From assembly GCF_002116635.1 (NCBI RefSeq), contig NZ_LQPW01000019.1:186001-250000 (forward strand): DNA of 64,000 nucleotides. Direction: 5' to 3'. Positions 46,618 through 54,138 of this stretch are shown here, in pieces. Origin of the DNA: Mycobacterium szulgai (GTDB taxonomy: Bacteria > Actinomycetota > Actinomycetes > Mycobacteriales > Mycobacteriaceae). The position numbers were made by a program, and so were the translations under genes. Numbering within the stretch: the stretch's first letter is position 1; each line of letters begins with the position of its first letter. The notes under the pieces are model-generated. The model saw only the letters and a program-made list of their open reading frames with translations, had not been told where the DNA came from and did no database searches.

Positions 46618-48213
46618 ATGGCCATGGAATACACCGGCACAGATAAGCGAGATCCCGGCAAGCTCGATGCCCGGCTGCTCCGAATAGCCGCCGTGTGTGT
46701 CTTGGGCTCGATGATGGCCACTCTGGACATGACGGTCGTCACCGTCGCGCAACGCACCTTCATAACCACCTTCGACTCGACTCAGGCCGTCGTGGCATGG
46801 ACGATAACCGGCTACCGGCTTGCGCTGGCCGCGGTGATCCCACTGGCCGGATGGGCGGCCGACCGGTTCGGCACCAAACGGCTGTTCATCGCATCAGTTC
46901 TGGTGTTCACACTTGGCTCGCTGCTGTGCACGACGGCGCCAAACATCAGTCTGCTCATAGCCTTTCGAGTAGCGCAGGGCCTTGGTGGCGGCATGCTAGT
47001 GCCGCTGATCCTCACCATCATGACCCGCGAGGCAGGTCCAAAGAGGATGGGCCGCGTGATGGCGGTGCTGGGCATCCCGGTGCTGCTGAGTCCGGTCTTC
47101 GGTCCGGTCCTGGGCGGCTGGCTTATCGACGCTTACGGCTGGCAGTGGATCTTCTGGATCAACCTACCGGTGGGTGTGATTGCGCTAGTCCTGGCCGCGA
47201 TCGTTTTCCCGCAAGACAGCCCGGCGCCATCAGAAACCTTCGACTTCATCGGCATGCTGCTGCTGTCACCCGGCTTGGCGACGTTCTTGTACGGCGTATC
47301 GGTGATTCCGAGTTGCACGGTAACCGATGGTCGGGTGTGGATACCGGTGACCATCGGATCGGTCTTGATCATCGGGTTCGTCTTGCACGCCCTCTTTCGA
47401 ACGGATCATCCGCTGATCGATCTGCGGTTGTTCACCAACCACGTGGTCGCGCTGGCCAACGCGGCGATGTTTCTGCTCGCGACGTCCTTTTTCGGCGCTG
47501 GGCTACTCTTCCCCAGCTACTTTCAGGAGTTGCTGCACCAGACGCCACTGCAGGCAGGGATGAGCATGGTCCCGCGCGGACTCGGCGCCATGGTCACGAT
47601 GCCGTTCGCGGGCTTGCTGATGGACAAACGAGGACCGGGCAAGATCCTGCTGGTTGGCGTTGCATTGATCGCCGCGGGCATGGGCGTGTTCGCTTGCGGC
47701 GTTGCCCGACAGGCGGATTACTTCCCGACCCTGGTAGCCGGGTTGACGATCATGGGACTGGGCATGGGCTGCACAATGATGCCGCTGTCCGCAGTGGCGG
47801 TGCAGACCCTGGCCCCCCGCCAAATCGCCCGCGGTTCGACGTTGATCAACGTCAATCAGCACGTGGCCACCTCGGTTGGGACCGCGCTGCTATCGGTGAT
47901 TTTGACCAGTCAGTTCAATCGCAGCGCCACCATCACCGCCGCACACAAGATCGCTGTACTGCACGAACACTCGGCTCGGCGCGGGGTATCGCCAGATCCG
48001 GCTGCGCTGCCGCAACAGGCTTCGACCGCCGATTTCCAGCGCAACCTGTTGCACGATCTTTCGCACAGCTACACCGTGGTGTTCGTGGTCGCGGCCGTCC
48101 TGGTGACCTCGACATTCATTCCAGTGGCATTGCTGCGAAAGAAAACGGTCATGAATGCACGGCTCATGGGTGCAGGCTCCACTGACCGTAATCCTGGGCA
48201 AGGACGTCGTTGA
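46618..48213 (+). CDS. 14-TM MFS exporter, DHA2/EmrB-QacA family, next to NRPS
   Basis: The 531-residue transporter has helix 1 with LGSMMATLDMTVVTVAQRTF (DHA2 D1 motif), TGYRLALAAVIPLAGWAADRFGTKRLF (motif A), ARF-like FRVAQGLGGGMLVPLI, and motif C as PVFGPVLGGWLIDAYGWQW. Fourteen helices are expected, with a long loop near 455-480. It is divergent from the NRPS gene and is the natural candidate exporter for the peptide. The start is ATG 46618; ATG 46624 is an alternative, and neither has a strong ribosome site. Its last 50 bases overlap the convergent DUF1906 gene. Confidence 0.88.
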   Translation: MAMEYTGTDKRDPGKLDARLLRIAAVCVLGSMMATLDMTVVTVAQRTFITTFDSTQAVVAWTITGYRLALAAVIPLAGWAADRFGTKRLFIASVLVFTLGSLLCTTAPNISLLIAFRVAQGLGGGMLVPLILTIMTREAGPKRMGRVMAVLGIPVLLSPVFGPVLGGWLIDAYGWQWIFWINLPVGVIALVLAAIVFPQDSPAPSETFDFIGMLLLSPGLATFLYGVSVIPSCTVTDGRVWIPVTIGSVLIIGFVLHALFRTDHPLIDLRLFTNHVVALANAAMFLLATSFFGAGLLFPSYFQELLHQTPLQAGMSMVPRGLGAMVTMPFAGLLMDKRGPGKILLVGVALIAAGMGVFACGVARQADYFPTLVAGLTIMGLGMGCTMMPLSAVAVQTLAPRQIARGSTLINVNQHVATSVGTALLSVILTSQFNRSATITAAHKIAVLHEHSARRGVSPDPAALPQQASTADFQRNLLHDLSHSYTVVFVVAAVLVTSTFIPVALLRKKTVMNARLMGAGSTDRNPGQGRR

Positions 48214-48976
48214 CGTCGACTTCGTGTCCACCGACTTTTGGCCCTGGATTCGACGCGGTGCTCACCACGCGTTGGTAGAGGACTGCGGCGGGGTCGACCC
48301 GACCGTGCGACCAGGCCTTGGTCTGCCAGGCCCAGCGGTGGCCGGGGGTGCGCGAACTTCCGATAACGCCGTCGGCGGCCGCCCACTGGCACACATCGAT
48401 ACCGCCGTACACGCCGGTGCGCTGCACCCCTAACACCGAGTTGATTCCGCGAAACCACTTCAGCGCCAGAGTGTTCCAGGTGTCGTGGCTTATGTCCTCG
48501 TCGATCGTAAAGAAGATTGGGGCACTTTGACCGCCGCCCGCCGCGGTATGCAGCTTCCAGGCGGTGCGAGCGTCGGCGACGCCGCCGTCGAACCCGCGCT
48601 TGAAGTCCGATGATGCCGTCCCGCCTGGCTTGCCGTATTGGTAGTTGCTGACGATCATCAGCCCTGCTGCTTTGAGTTGCTCGGCGTAGGGCCGGGTGAT
48701 CGGTTTGGCGCCAAAGGACGAACCGGGCCGCGACAGTGAGACGTAGTTGATGACGCCGGTATAGCCAGCGGCTCGAATGTGTTCTGCTGGAATCTGGCTC
48801 TGGGCAAAGTCGATCAGTTTGGGAGTCGCAGCAGCCGCCGCTGGGGCGGCGACAGATGCCATGGCCGATGCCGTAGCCAACGCTGGCATTGCGGACATCG
48901 CGATGGTGCAACGCAATACGTCACGCCGGGAAATTGGGCGCGGGCGCCGGAGGTGTCGACACACCGACATGTCCAT
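48164..48976 (-). CDS. Tat-exported DUF1906 (Rv2525c-like glycoside-hydrolase-fold) protein
   Basis: The 270-residue protein begins with a twin-arginine signal (PISRRDVLRCTIAMSA, then a hydrophobic Ala-rich stretch to AAAAAT near 50). The mature part is a DUF1906 TIM barrel: LIDFAQSQIPAEHIRAAGYTGVINYVS, GLMIVSNYQYG, PIFFTIDEDI with acidic active-site candidates, VGVYGGIDVCQWAA, and AWQTKAW near the end. It resembles Rv2525c, a Tat substrate linked to cell-wall metabolism. ATG 48976 and ATG 48970 are both possible. Its 3' end overlaps the exporter gene by 50 bases. Confidence 0.88.
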   Translation of the reverse strand: MDMSVCRHLRRPRPISRRDVLRCTIAMSAMPALATASAMASVAAPAAAAATPKLIDFAQSQIPAEHIRAAGYTGVINYVSLSRPGSSFGAKPITRPYAEQLKAAGLMIVSNYQYGKPGGTASSDFKRGFDGGVADARTAWKLHTAAGGGQSAPIFFTIDEDISHDTWNTLALKWFRGINSVLGVQRTGVYGGIDVCQWAAADGVIGSSRTPGHRWAWQTKAWSHGRVDPAAVLYQRVVSTASNPGPKVGGHEVDVNDVLAQDYGQWSLHP

Positions 48977-49102
48977 CGCGTGATGTTAACAATGTGACTG
49001 CTGTGAAAAGACGGTGTGTTTGAGCTGATATCAATTCGCGTCCGTGTCGTTCTCCGGAGCGAGTCGGTGGTTAAGGGAGTCGGATCTGGGTCGCCGCTTT
49101 GC

Positions 49103-49627
49103 CTAGGCGGTGTTCGGGTCGGCCAGATCCACGTCTGGTGCCAGATCGCTGACCCGCACCGCGGTGAACGGCGTAACGACCGGGCCACACGGCGCCTCCA
49201 AACCAGTGCTGGCGCCTACGAATGTTCCATCCGCCCGGGCTTGAAAGGACAGTGTTTCGCTGCCCTGGTTGATGGCGTTGTTGCAGGTATACATTCGCCA
49301 TCTGGTGCCTGCCCATTGGCCTTTGTCTTCGCGGAAGACGATGGTGCGTTCGTAAGGTGGTTGCAGCCACTTCGCCCCGATCGACGTGTCCGCCGCCGTC
49401 GCCACACACCCCGAGGGCGGGCACGCGGAGCGAATCGCAATCACGGTCGACGAGGGCGTAACCGGGTGAGGCTTGCCGTCCAACGTCTGTTTACTGCCGT
49501 CGAAGTCGAACCGATACATGCCGTCAGCCAACGCGGCTGCTGCCGCGGTTCCGGGTGCGACAAAGGCGATTGCTGAGTCCACCGCGGCCAGGACCAAGGC
49601 GACGAGAAGTACGCGGAGAATTTTCAT
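49103..49627 (-). CDS. secreted hypothetical protein
   Basis: The 174-residue protein has a classical Sec signal peptide (MKILRVLLVALVLAAVDSA, cleavage region near 30). A small beta-rich domain follows: GMYRFDFDGSKQTLDG, VIAIRSACPPSGCVATAAD with a CPPSGC cysteine pair, WRMYTCNNAINQG and EAPCGPVVTPF. Four cysteines suggest two disulfides. The pattern resembles small mycobacterial secreted proteins of unknown function. It is divergent from the RtcB gene. The 126 bases between it and the upstream end of the DUF1906 gene hold nothing recognisable. Confidence 0.75.
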   Translation of the reverse strand: MKILRVLLVALVLAAVDSAIAFVAPGTAAAAALADGMYRFDFDGSKQTLDGKPHPVTPSSTVIAIRSACPPSGCVATAADTSIGAKWLQPPYERTIVFREDKGQWAGTRWRMYTCNNAINQGSETLSFQARADGTFVGASTGLEAPCGPVVTPFTAVRVSDLAPDVDLADPNTA

Positions 49628-49727
49628 GTGTCAGCCTCCTGCCGGCTGCCGGGGCGCATCCATGGCGCCCATCGAACAATCATCACAGAGGAAGCGTCGA
49701 AGCAGGCTGTTCCCGCAAAATTCCTGA

Positions 49728-49763
49728 GCGGGGAGGTGCGGCCCACGAATATCACCTCCCCGC
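49728..49763 (+). repeat. perfect 11-bp inverted repeat in the rtcB leader
   Basis: GCGGGGAGGTG (49728-49738) and CACCTCCCCGC (49753-49763) are exact reverse complements around a 14-base loop. The hairpin lies about 47 bases before the proposed rtcB start and contains a GGGGAGG that looks like a ribosome site. A role in folding of the 5' leader is inference. Confidence 0.6.
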
Positions 49764-49809
49764 CGATATTGACTTGCGCCGTATCGCGCGATGGCGTAAA
49801 CCCGTTGCC

Positions 49810-50997
49810 GTGACCGCCCACCAAGTCGACGGCTACAAGCTGCTGAACTTCGCCAGCCACGTCGACCCCAACACCATCGAACAGGCAAAGCAAACGGCCG
49901 CAATGCCTTTCGTGTACCCACATGTAGCACTCATGCCAGATGCGCACAGCGGCAGAGGATCTGCCGTCGGCACCGTGATACCTACGGATGGCGCGGTGAT
50001 CCCCGCAGCCGTCGGCGTGGACATAGGTTGCGGGATGGTGGCCGCACGCACCCGGTTCACCGCCGAGGACCTTGTCGACAAGAGTCTTGCCGATCTCCGT
50101 GAATCACTCGAGTCGGCGATACCGTTGTCACCAGGCAATTACAACAAGTCCACCACCAGGTTCGCCTTCACCAAGCACCGGATCGACACGCTCTACGATC
50201 TGGCGCGCTCGCAGCACATCGACCTGTCGCACTCGCCGAAGTGGCCCGAGCAACTCGGATCCCTCGGTGGCGGAAACCATTTCATCGAGCTATGTCTCGA
50301 CGAACAAGACCGGGTCTGGATGTTCCTGCACTCCGGTTCCCGTGGCGTCGGCAACAAGATCGCCCAACGCCACATCAAGACCGCGCAGCAACTCTGCAAG
50401 CGATCTCATATCTCGCTGCCGAACCAGGACCTGGCCTATCTATCGCAAGGCACACCCGAATTCGATTCTTATCTAAGGGAATTGAACTGGGCGCAAAAGT
50501 TCGCCTACGAGAACCGCAACGAGATGATGGATCGTTTCCGGCAAGCCTTTGCGCACTGGATGGGGGTCGAGTCGCAGCGCGTCGAAGTCGAGAGAACGAA
50601 TTGCCACCACAATTACACCCAGCTGGAGCGCCACGGCGGACGCGATGTCTGGCTGACCCGCAAGGGGGCCGTCGACGCGCACGATGGTGTTAAAGCGATC
50701 ATCCCCGGCTCAATGGGAACCCGCTCCTACATCGTGCGCGGTAAAGGCAATTCGGCCGGCTTGTGCTCGGCGCCGCACGGCGCCGGCCGGCGCTTCTCCC
50801 GCACCGAAGCACGGCGCCGGTTCACCGCCGATGACCTGGCGGCCCGAATGCACGGCATCGAGTACCGGCACGGCGATCAGTGGGTAGACGAAATCCCCGA
50901 CGCCTACAAGGACATCGACGTCGTCATGGCCGATGCCGCCGATCTCGTCGAAGTCGAACACGAACTGCGCCAGGTGCTCAATGTGAAAGGCACGTGA
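49810..50997 (+). CDS. rtcB: RtcB family 3'-5' RNA ligase
   Basis: The protein has 395 residues from GTG 49810; the frame is open far upstream but has no ATG, and TTG 49771 is another option. RtcB seals 2',3'-cyclic phosphate or 3'-phosphate ends to 5'-OH RNA using GTP and Mn. Marks are MPFVYPHVALMPDAHSGRGSAVGTVIP, VIPAAVGVDIGCGM with the metal-binding Asp and Cys, LGSLGGGNHFIEL, LHSGSRGVGNKIA, ERTNCHHNYTQ, and a C-terminal SMGTRSYIVRGKGN-SAGLCSAPHGAGRRFSR holding the guanylylated His. All catalytic residues appear intact. No RtcA or Archease gene is nearby. Its TGA abuts the TCA of the convergent hydrolase. Confidence 0.92.
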   Translation: MTAHQVDGYKLLNFASHVDPNTIEQAKQTAAMPFVYPHVALMPDAHSGRGSAVGTVIPTDGAVIPAAVGVDIGCGMVAARTRFTAEDLVDKSLADLRESLESAIPLSPGNYNKSTTRFAFTKHRIDTLYDLARSQHIDLSHSPKWPEQLGSLGGGNHFIELCLDEQDRVWMFLHSGSRGVGNKIAQRHIKTAQQLCKRSHISLPNQDLAYLSQGTPEFDSYLRELNWAQKFAYENRNEMMDRFRQAFAHWMGVESQRVEVERTNCHHNYTQLERHGGRDVWLTRKGAVDAHDGVKAIIPGSMGTRSYIVRGKGNSAGLCSAPHGAGRRFSRTEARRRFTADDLAARMHGIEYRHGDQWVDEIPDAYKDIDVVMADAADLVEVEHELRQVLNVKGT

Positions 50998-51744
50998 TCA
51001 AGCGAGCGATTCCCAGAACCGGGTCAGCGCCGCCGCACCGCGAGCCGGGTCCTGCACCATCCACCAGTGCCCCAGTCCGTCAAGCACTTCCGTGTGTGCG
51101 CCGGCTCGTTCGGCCGCGCGGCGACGGATCGTCTCGGAACCGACGAAGATGTCCTCGGTGGCCAACAGCGATAGGCCGGGCCGCACCGCCGCGCTCTCCA
51201 GCGTCCGGCCGGCTTCGGCGATCGCCGGTTGCCGCGCCGAACGGTAGAGCGCCAGGATGGCCCGGCCCATATCCGGGCCTTGCGCGGCGGCCAGTGACGC
51301 TGCGATGTCGTTGGGTATGCCGAACCCGGCCATCTGGGCGGTCCGGTCCTCGAGCGTCCCGCCCAGCATGGTCTCGATGAGCTGTTCGCCGTCCCCGGGC
51401 GTCTGCCAGACCTGGGCCAGGTCGTGCCAGACGTAGTCGGGGTCGAAGACGCCCAGGATGTCGCTGGCCCAGCTGCGCACCAGTTCGGGCCGATGCATCA
51501 CCAGATTCACTACGTGACCGCCGCCCCAGTCATGACCGACGAGGTCGACCGGTTCCCCAGTGGATTCCAGCTCGCGCTCCAGCCAGTCGCGGTAGGCAAG
51601 GAAAGTCGCCGGGAAGTCGTCGGGCAGCGGCGCACCGAAACCCGGCGGCGAAAGACACACCACGTCTTCGCGGCCCAGGGCGCTGAGCAGCGGGCCCCAG
51701 ATCGCGTCGGTTTCGGGATTGCCATGGACCAAAACGACCGTCAC
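50998..51744 (-). CDS. alpha/beta-hydrolase with Asp nucleophile (dehalogenase/epoxide-hydrolase type)
   Basis: The 248-residue alpha/beta-hydrolase has the oxyanion motif VLVHGNPETDAIWG and the nucleophile elbow VDLVGHDWGGGHVV, in which Asp replaces Ser as in haloalkane dehalogenases and epoxide hydrolases. The late GLGHWWM supplies the catalytic His. The substrate is unknown. The GTG at 51744 is chosen because GGAGGA lies five bases upstream; a TTG at 51756 is in frame. It is divergent from the CitE-like gene by 44 bases. Confidence 0.85.
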   Translation of the reverse strand: MTVVLVHGNPETDAIWGPLLSALGREDVVCLSPPGFGAPLPDDFPATFLAYRDWLERELESTGEPVDLVGHDWGGGHVVNLVMHRPELVRSWASDILGVFDPDYVWHDLAQVWQTPGDGEQLIETMLGGTLEDRTAQMAGFGIPNDIAASLAAAQGPDMGRAILALYRSARQPAIAEAGRTLESAAVRPGLSLLATEDIFVGSETIRRRAAERAGAHTEVLDGLGHWWMVQDPARGAAALTRFWESLA

Positions 51745-51775
51745 TGTGTCCTCCAATGTGCGCCGATGCGTGCTT

Positions 51776-51781
51776 TACGCT
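51776..51781 (+). promoter_or_regulatory. -10 element for a leaderless transcript
   Basis: TACGCT fits TANNNT and ends 7 bases before the GTG at 51789, which has no ribosome site. The geometry suggests transcription starting at the G of GTG. Confidence 0.45.
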
Positions 51782-51788
51782 AGCTGGT

Positions 51789-52667
51789 GTGCGTCCGCGC
51801 CGATCGGCCCTCTACCTGCCCGGCAACAACGCCCGGGCAATGCGGAAGGGCCAAACACTGCCGGCTGACGTGTTGATCTTCGATCTCGAGGATGCCGTCG
51901 GCCCCGATGCGAAGGTCGACGCACGGCGCGCGGTATGCGAGGCGGTCTCGTCCGGCAGCTACCGGCCGCGCGAAATCGTGGTACGCATCAACGGCTTTGG
52001 CACCGACTGGCACGACGACGACCTGGCCGCCGTGGCTGAATCGCCCGCTGACGGAGTCCTGGTGCCGAAAGTCGGTACCGGGCAACAGGTCCGGGATCTG
52101 GTCGCCGGCCTGCAGCGGCTGGGTGCATCGGATTCGTTGCAGCTGTGGGTGATGGTCGAAACACCCGGGGCATTCTTGCGGACCGAGGAGATCGCCTCGG
52201 CCAGCGATCGCCTGGCCGTGCTGGTTGTCGGCACCAACGACCTGGTCAACGAGCTGCACGGACTTCATGTCCCCGCACGCGCGCCGGTCGTGCCCGCGTT
52301 GGCGCTGGCTGTCCTGGGCGCCCGGGCTGCCGGCAAGGTGGTGCTGGACGGTGTATTCAACGCCATCAATGACGATGCGGGGTTCACCGCCGAGGCGCGC
52401 CAAGGCCGCGAGATGGGTTTTGACGGCAAGACTTTGATCCATCCGTCTCAGATTGTTCCGGCCAATGAGGTGTTCGGTCCGTCGGAGAAAGAGGTGGCCG
52501 ATGCCGGCAAAATCGTGTCGGCCTACGAGCGGGCCCAGGCCGCCGGGGAAAGTGTCATAACGATCGACGGCCGCATGATCGAGAGCCTGCATGTACGTGA
52601 GGCGCAGCGCATTCTTGGCTTGGCGCAGCGCATCTCCGAACTGGAATCGCAAAGCGGGTCACTGTGA
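51789..52667 (+). CDS. HpcH/HpaI aldolase/CitE-like protein
   Basis: The 292-residue CitE-family TIM barrel has RRSALYLPGNNARAMRKG at its N-terminus, DVLIFDLEDAVGPDAKVDARRAV, EIVVRINGFGTDWH, LWVMVETPGAFLR, VVGTNDLVNEL, and MGFDGKTLIHPSQIVPANEVF. These give the CoA-binding Arg and the metal-binding Glu and Asp. It is likely a (S)-citramalyl- or malyl-CoA lyase-type enzyme. The GTG start appears leaderless (see the -10 at 51776). It is a paralogue, not a copy, of the gene at 25557. The next 33 bases are intergenic, then a pseudogene begins. Confidence 0.86.
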   Translation: MRPRRSALYLPGNNARAMRKGQTLPADVLIFDLEDAVGPDAKVDARRAVCEAVSSGSYRPREIVVRINGFGTDWHDDDLAAVAESPADGVLVPKVGTGQQVRDLVAGLQRLGASDSLQLWVMVETPGAFLRTEEIASASDRLAVLVVGTNDLVNELHGLHVPARAPVVPALALAVLGARAAGKVVLDGVFNAINDDAGFTAEARQGREMGFDGKTLIHPSQIVPANEVFGPSEKEVADAGKIVSAYERAQAAGESVITIDGRMIESLHVREAQRILGLAQRISELESQSGSL

Positions 52668-52700
52668 GGCTGTCAGCCCCGTTTCGTCAACTTGGTGGTG

Positions 52701-53100
52701 TCAATGGGAGAACACCGCTAATCCGCCGGGTTCGTGGTCAAGCACCTGGCGGTTGACGATCATCGTGTACGCGAAGTACACGGCGCCCACCCCGAGCAGG
52801 CCGGCCACGATCGTTATTGGCACGAATGCTGTTGCGGGCGAGACCAAGATGACGATCGCGCAGATCGACCACACCAGTGCGGCGATCGAGATGGGCGGCT
52901 CGAACCGTCCGATGTCAAAGGCGCCTTCCTGACGGTCTAGCGCGACATCGCAAAGATCATCCTCGAGCAACCGGTCAGGGTCACCATGCCGCCGCCGAAG
53001 AAGGCAATCGCTATGGCCACGAGGAAGATTCGTTCGGTGACAGTCGATTCGATACGCCGCCGCAGCGCGAGCCACGCAATGAGACCGTGATGTTTCAAAT
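52701..53100 (-). pseudogene. remnant of an APC-superfamily amino-acid permease
   Basis: Two pieces of one permease survive in different frames. The upstream piece (53100 to 52937) reads GLIAWLALRRRIES, then TERIFLVAIAIAFFGGGMVTL and ends at FAMSR followed by TAG, the end of a middle membrane helix. The downstream piece (about 52930 to 52701) reads GAFDIGRFEPPISIAALVW, a helix rich in Ile/Val/Ala, VAGLLGVGAVYFAYTMIVNRQVLDHEPG and a stop: the normal C-terminus. The segment between them, probably more than 100 codons, and the whole N-terminal half are missing. This accounts for the 468 bases between the CitE-like gene and the TetR gene. Confidence 0.75.
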
Positions 53101-53135
53101 CATATGTCAATGACTGTGATGAGTAGCCCTAAGTA

Positions 53136-53696
53136 TCAGGGGTGGAGTGGCACCTCGGCGGTAAGCCTGCGGATGGCGTCGGTCAGCGCATCGATGCCCA
53201 GCGGGGTTCCGGTGATGAGCGCGCGCAGCGTGGCGCCGTCGAGCAGCGCGGTGACGGCCTCGGCGGCTCGCCGGCCGATGCGCGGCTCCAGCAGGGTGAC
53301 CAGACCGTCCGGCCACAACCGGGCCAGCCCCTGCAATTCCGGTCGATGGGTCGCCGCGAGATAGAGCTCATTGAGCGTGCGGTGCCGGTCGGGGTCGGCC
53401 AGATACTCGGTGACGAGGCGGGCCAGGGTGGCGGGCAGGTCCTCGTTCTCGTCGAGCCGGCGGCGCCATTCCTCGAGGTCCTCGGCTGACGAGGTCGCGG
53501 CGTGCGCGAGCGCGGCTTCGCGCAGCGCGCCGAGGTCGCTGAAGTAGTAGGTCGTGGACCCGACTGGCACCTCGGCCTCGGCCGCTACCCGGCGGTGGGT
53601 CAGCGCGCCAAGGCCCTGGCGCGCGATCACCCGCCCCGCCGCCTCGACAATCGCCTGGCGGCGACCGGCGGGATCACGCGGGCGACGGTCGGACAT
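53136..53696 (-). CDS. TetR-family repressor of the mmr efflux gene (Rv3066-like)
   Basis: The 186-residue TetR regulator has a helix-turn-helix (about 10-58): QAIVEAAGRVIARQGLGALTHRRVAAEAEVPVGSTTYYF, then a helical ligand domain with YLAATHRPELQGLARLWPDG. It begins 5 bases after the mmr stop, so mmr and this gene form one operon. In M. tuberculosis the equivalent Rv3066 represses mmr and binds cationic drugs (recalled). The operator is probably the 30-bp palindrome at 54038-54067, in front of mmr. The ATG at 53696 is used; the frame is open far upstream only because it passes through mmr. Confidence 0.9.
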   Translation of the reverse strand: MSDRRPRDPAGRRQAIVEAAGRVIARQGLGALTHRRVAAEAEVPVGSTTYYFSDLGALREAALAHAATSSAEDLEEWRRRLDENEDLPATLARLVTEYLADPDRHRTLNELYLAATHRPELQGLARLWPDGLVTLLEPRIGRRAAEAVTALLDGATLRALITGTPLGIDALTDAIRRLTAEVPLHP

Positions 53697-53701
53697 CGCG
53701 G

Positions 53702-54025
53702 TCAATGCGCCCCGGTCAGGTTCAGAGTCACCACGCCGCCGATGATCAGCCCTACCCCGACGATTTTTGATAGCGAGAGCGTTGACCCGAGAAACAGCAC
53801 GGCGATGAGCACGATGGCGGCGGTACCGATCGCCGACCACAGCGCATAGGCGACATCGGTCTGCATCCCGCGCGATATCGAGGCCGCCAGCAGTGCGAAA
53901 GCGATTCCGTAGCCGCCCAGGCAGACCACGGTCGGCCAAAGCCGGCTGAAGCCTTCGGTGCTCTTGAGCAAGCTGGTCGCCACCACCTCGGCGAATATCG
54001 CGCAGAGAAGAAATAGATAAGCCAA
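53702..54025 (-). CDS. mmr: small multidrug resistance efflux protein Mmr (EmrE family)
   Basis: The 107-residue SMR transporter has four helices. The first, YLFLLCAIFAEVVATSLLKSTEGF, carries the essential membrane Glu. YGIAFALLAASIS, VAYALWSAIGTAAIVL and VGVGLIIGGVVTLNLTGAH follow. It exchanges protons for quaternary ammonium compounds and other cationic drugs as an antiparallel dimer. The TTG at 54025 is chosen: it gives exactly the 107 residues of M. tuberculosis Mmr (Rv3065, recalled) and an AGGAGG (54031-54036) five bases upstream; a GTG at 54028 is too close to that site. A large palindromic operator lies directly upstream. Confidence 0.95.
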   Translation of the reverse strand: MAYLFLLCAIFAEVVATSLLKSTEGFSRLWPTVVCLGGYGIAFALLAASISRGMQTDVAYALWSAIGTAAIVLIAVLFLGSTLSLSKIVGVGLIIGGVVTLNLTGAH

Positions 54026-54037
54026 CACCGCCTCCTT

Positions 54038-54067
54038 GTGTACGAATGTACATGTACAAACGTACAC
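54038..54067. promoter_or_regulatory. 30-bp palindromic operator upstream of mmr
   Basis: GTGTACGAATGTACA (54038-54052) is followed by TGTACAAACGTACAC (54053-54067), its reverse complement except at the two AA positions. It contains four TGTAC(A/G)-type half sites. It lies immediately before the mmr ribosome site and 72 bases before the divergent MFS gene. It is the likely binding site of the operon's TetR. Confidence 0.8.
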
Positions 54068-54138
54068 TAAAAATATCGTCCCGTGAACCGCCCGGTAGGC
54101 GACAATGGCCACACCCGTGGCTACGCGAGGAGGCGACC

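Noticed and set aside
46422..46646. A 74-codon plus-strand frame in the NRPS/exporter spacer, considered as an MbtH-like helper.
   Set aside because: It lacks the MbtH tryptophan and NxExQxSLWP pattern and runs into the exporter start in another frame.
32829..53135. Integrative element with integrase and att sites at the tRNA-Ala.
   Set aside because: No integrase, recombinase or transposase gene and no copy of the tRNA 3' end were seen on the right side.
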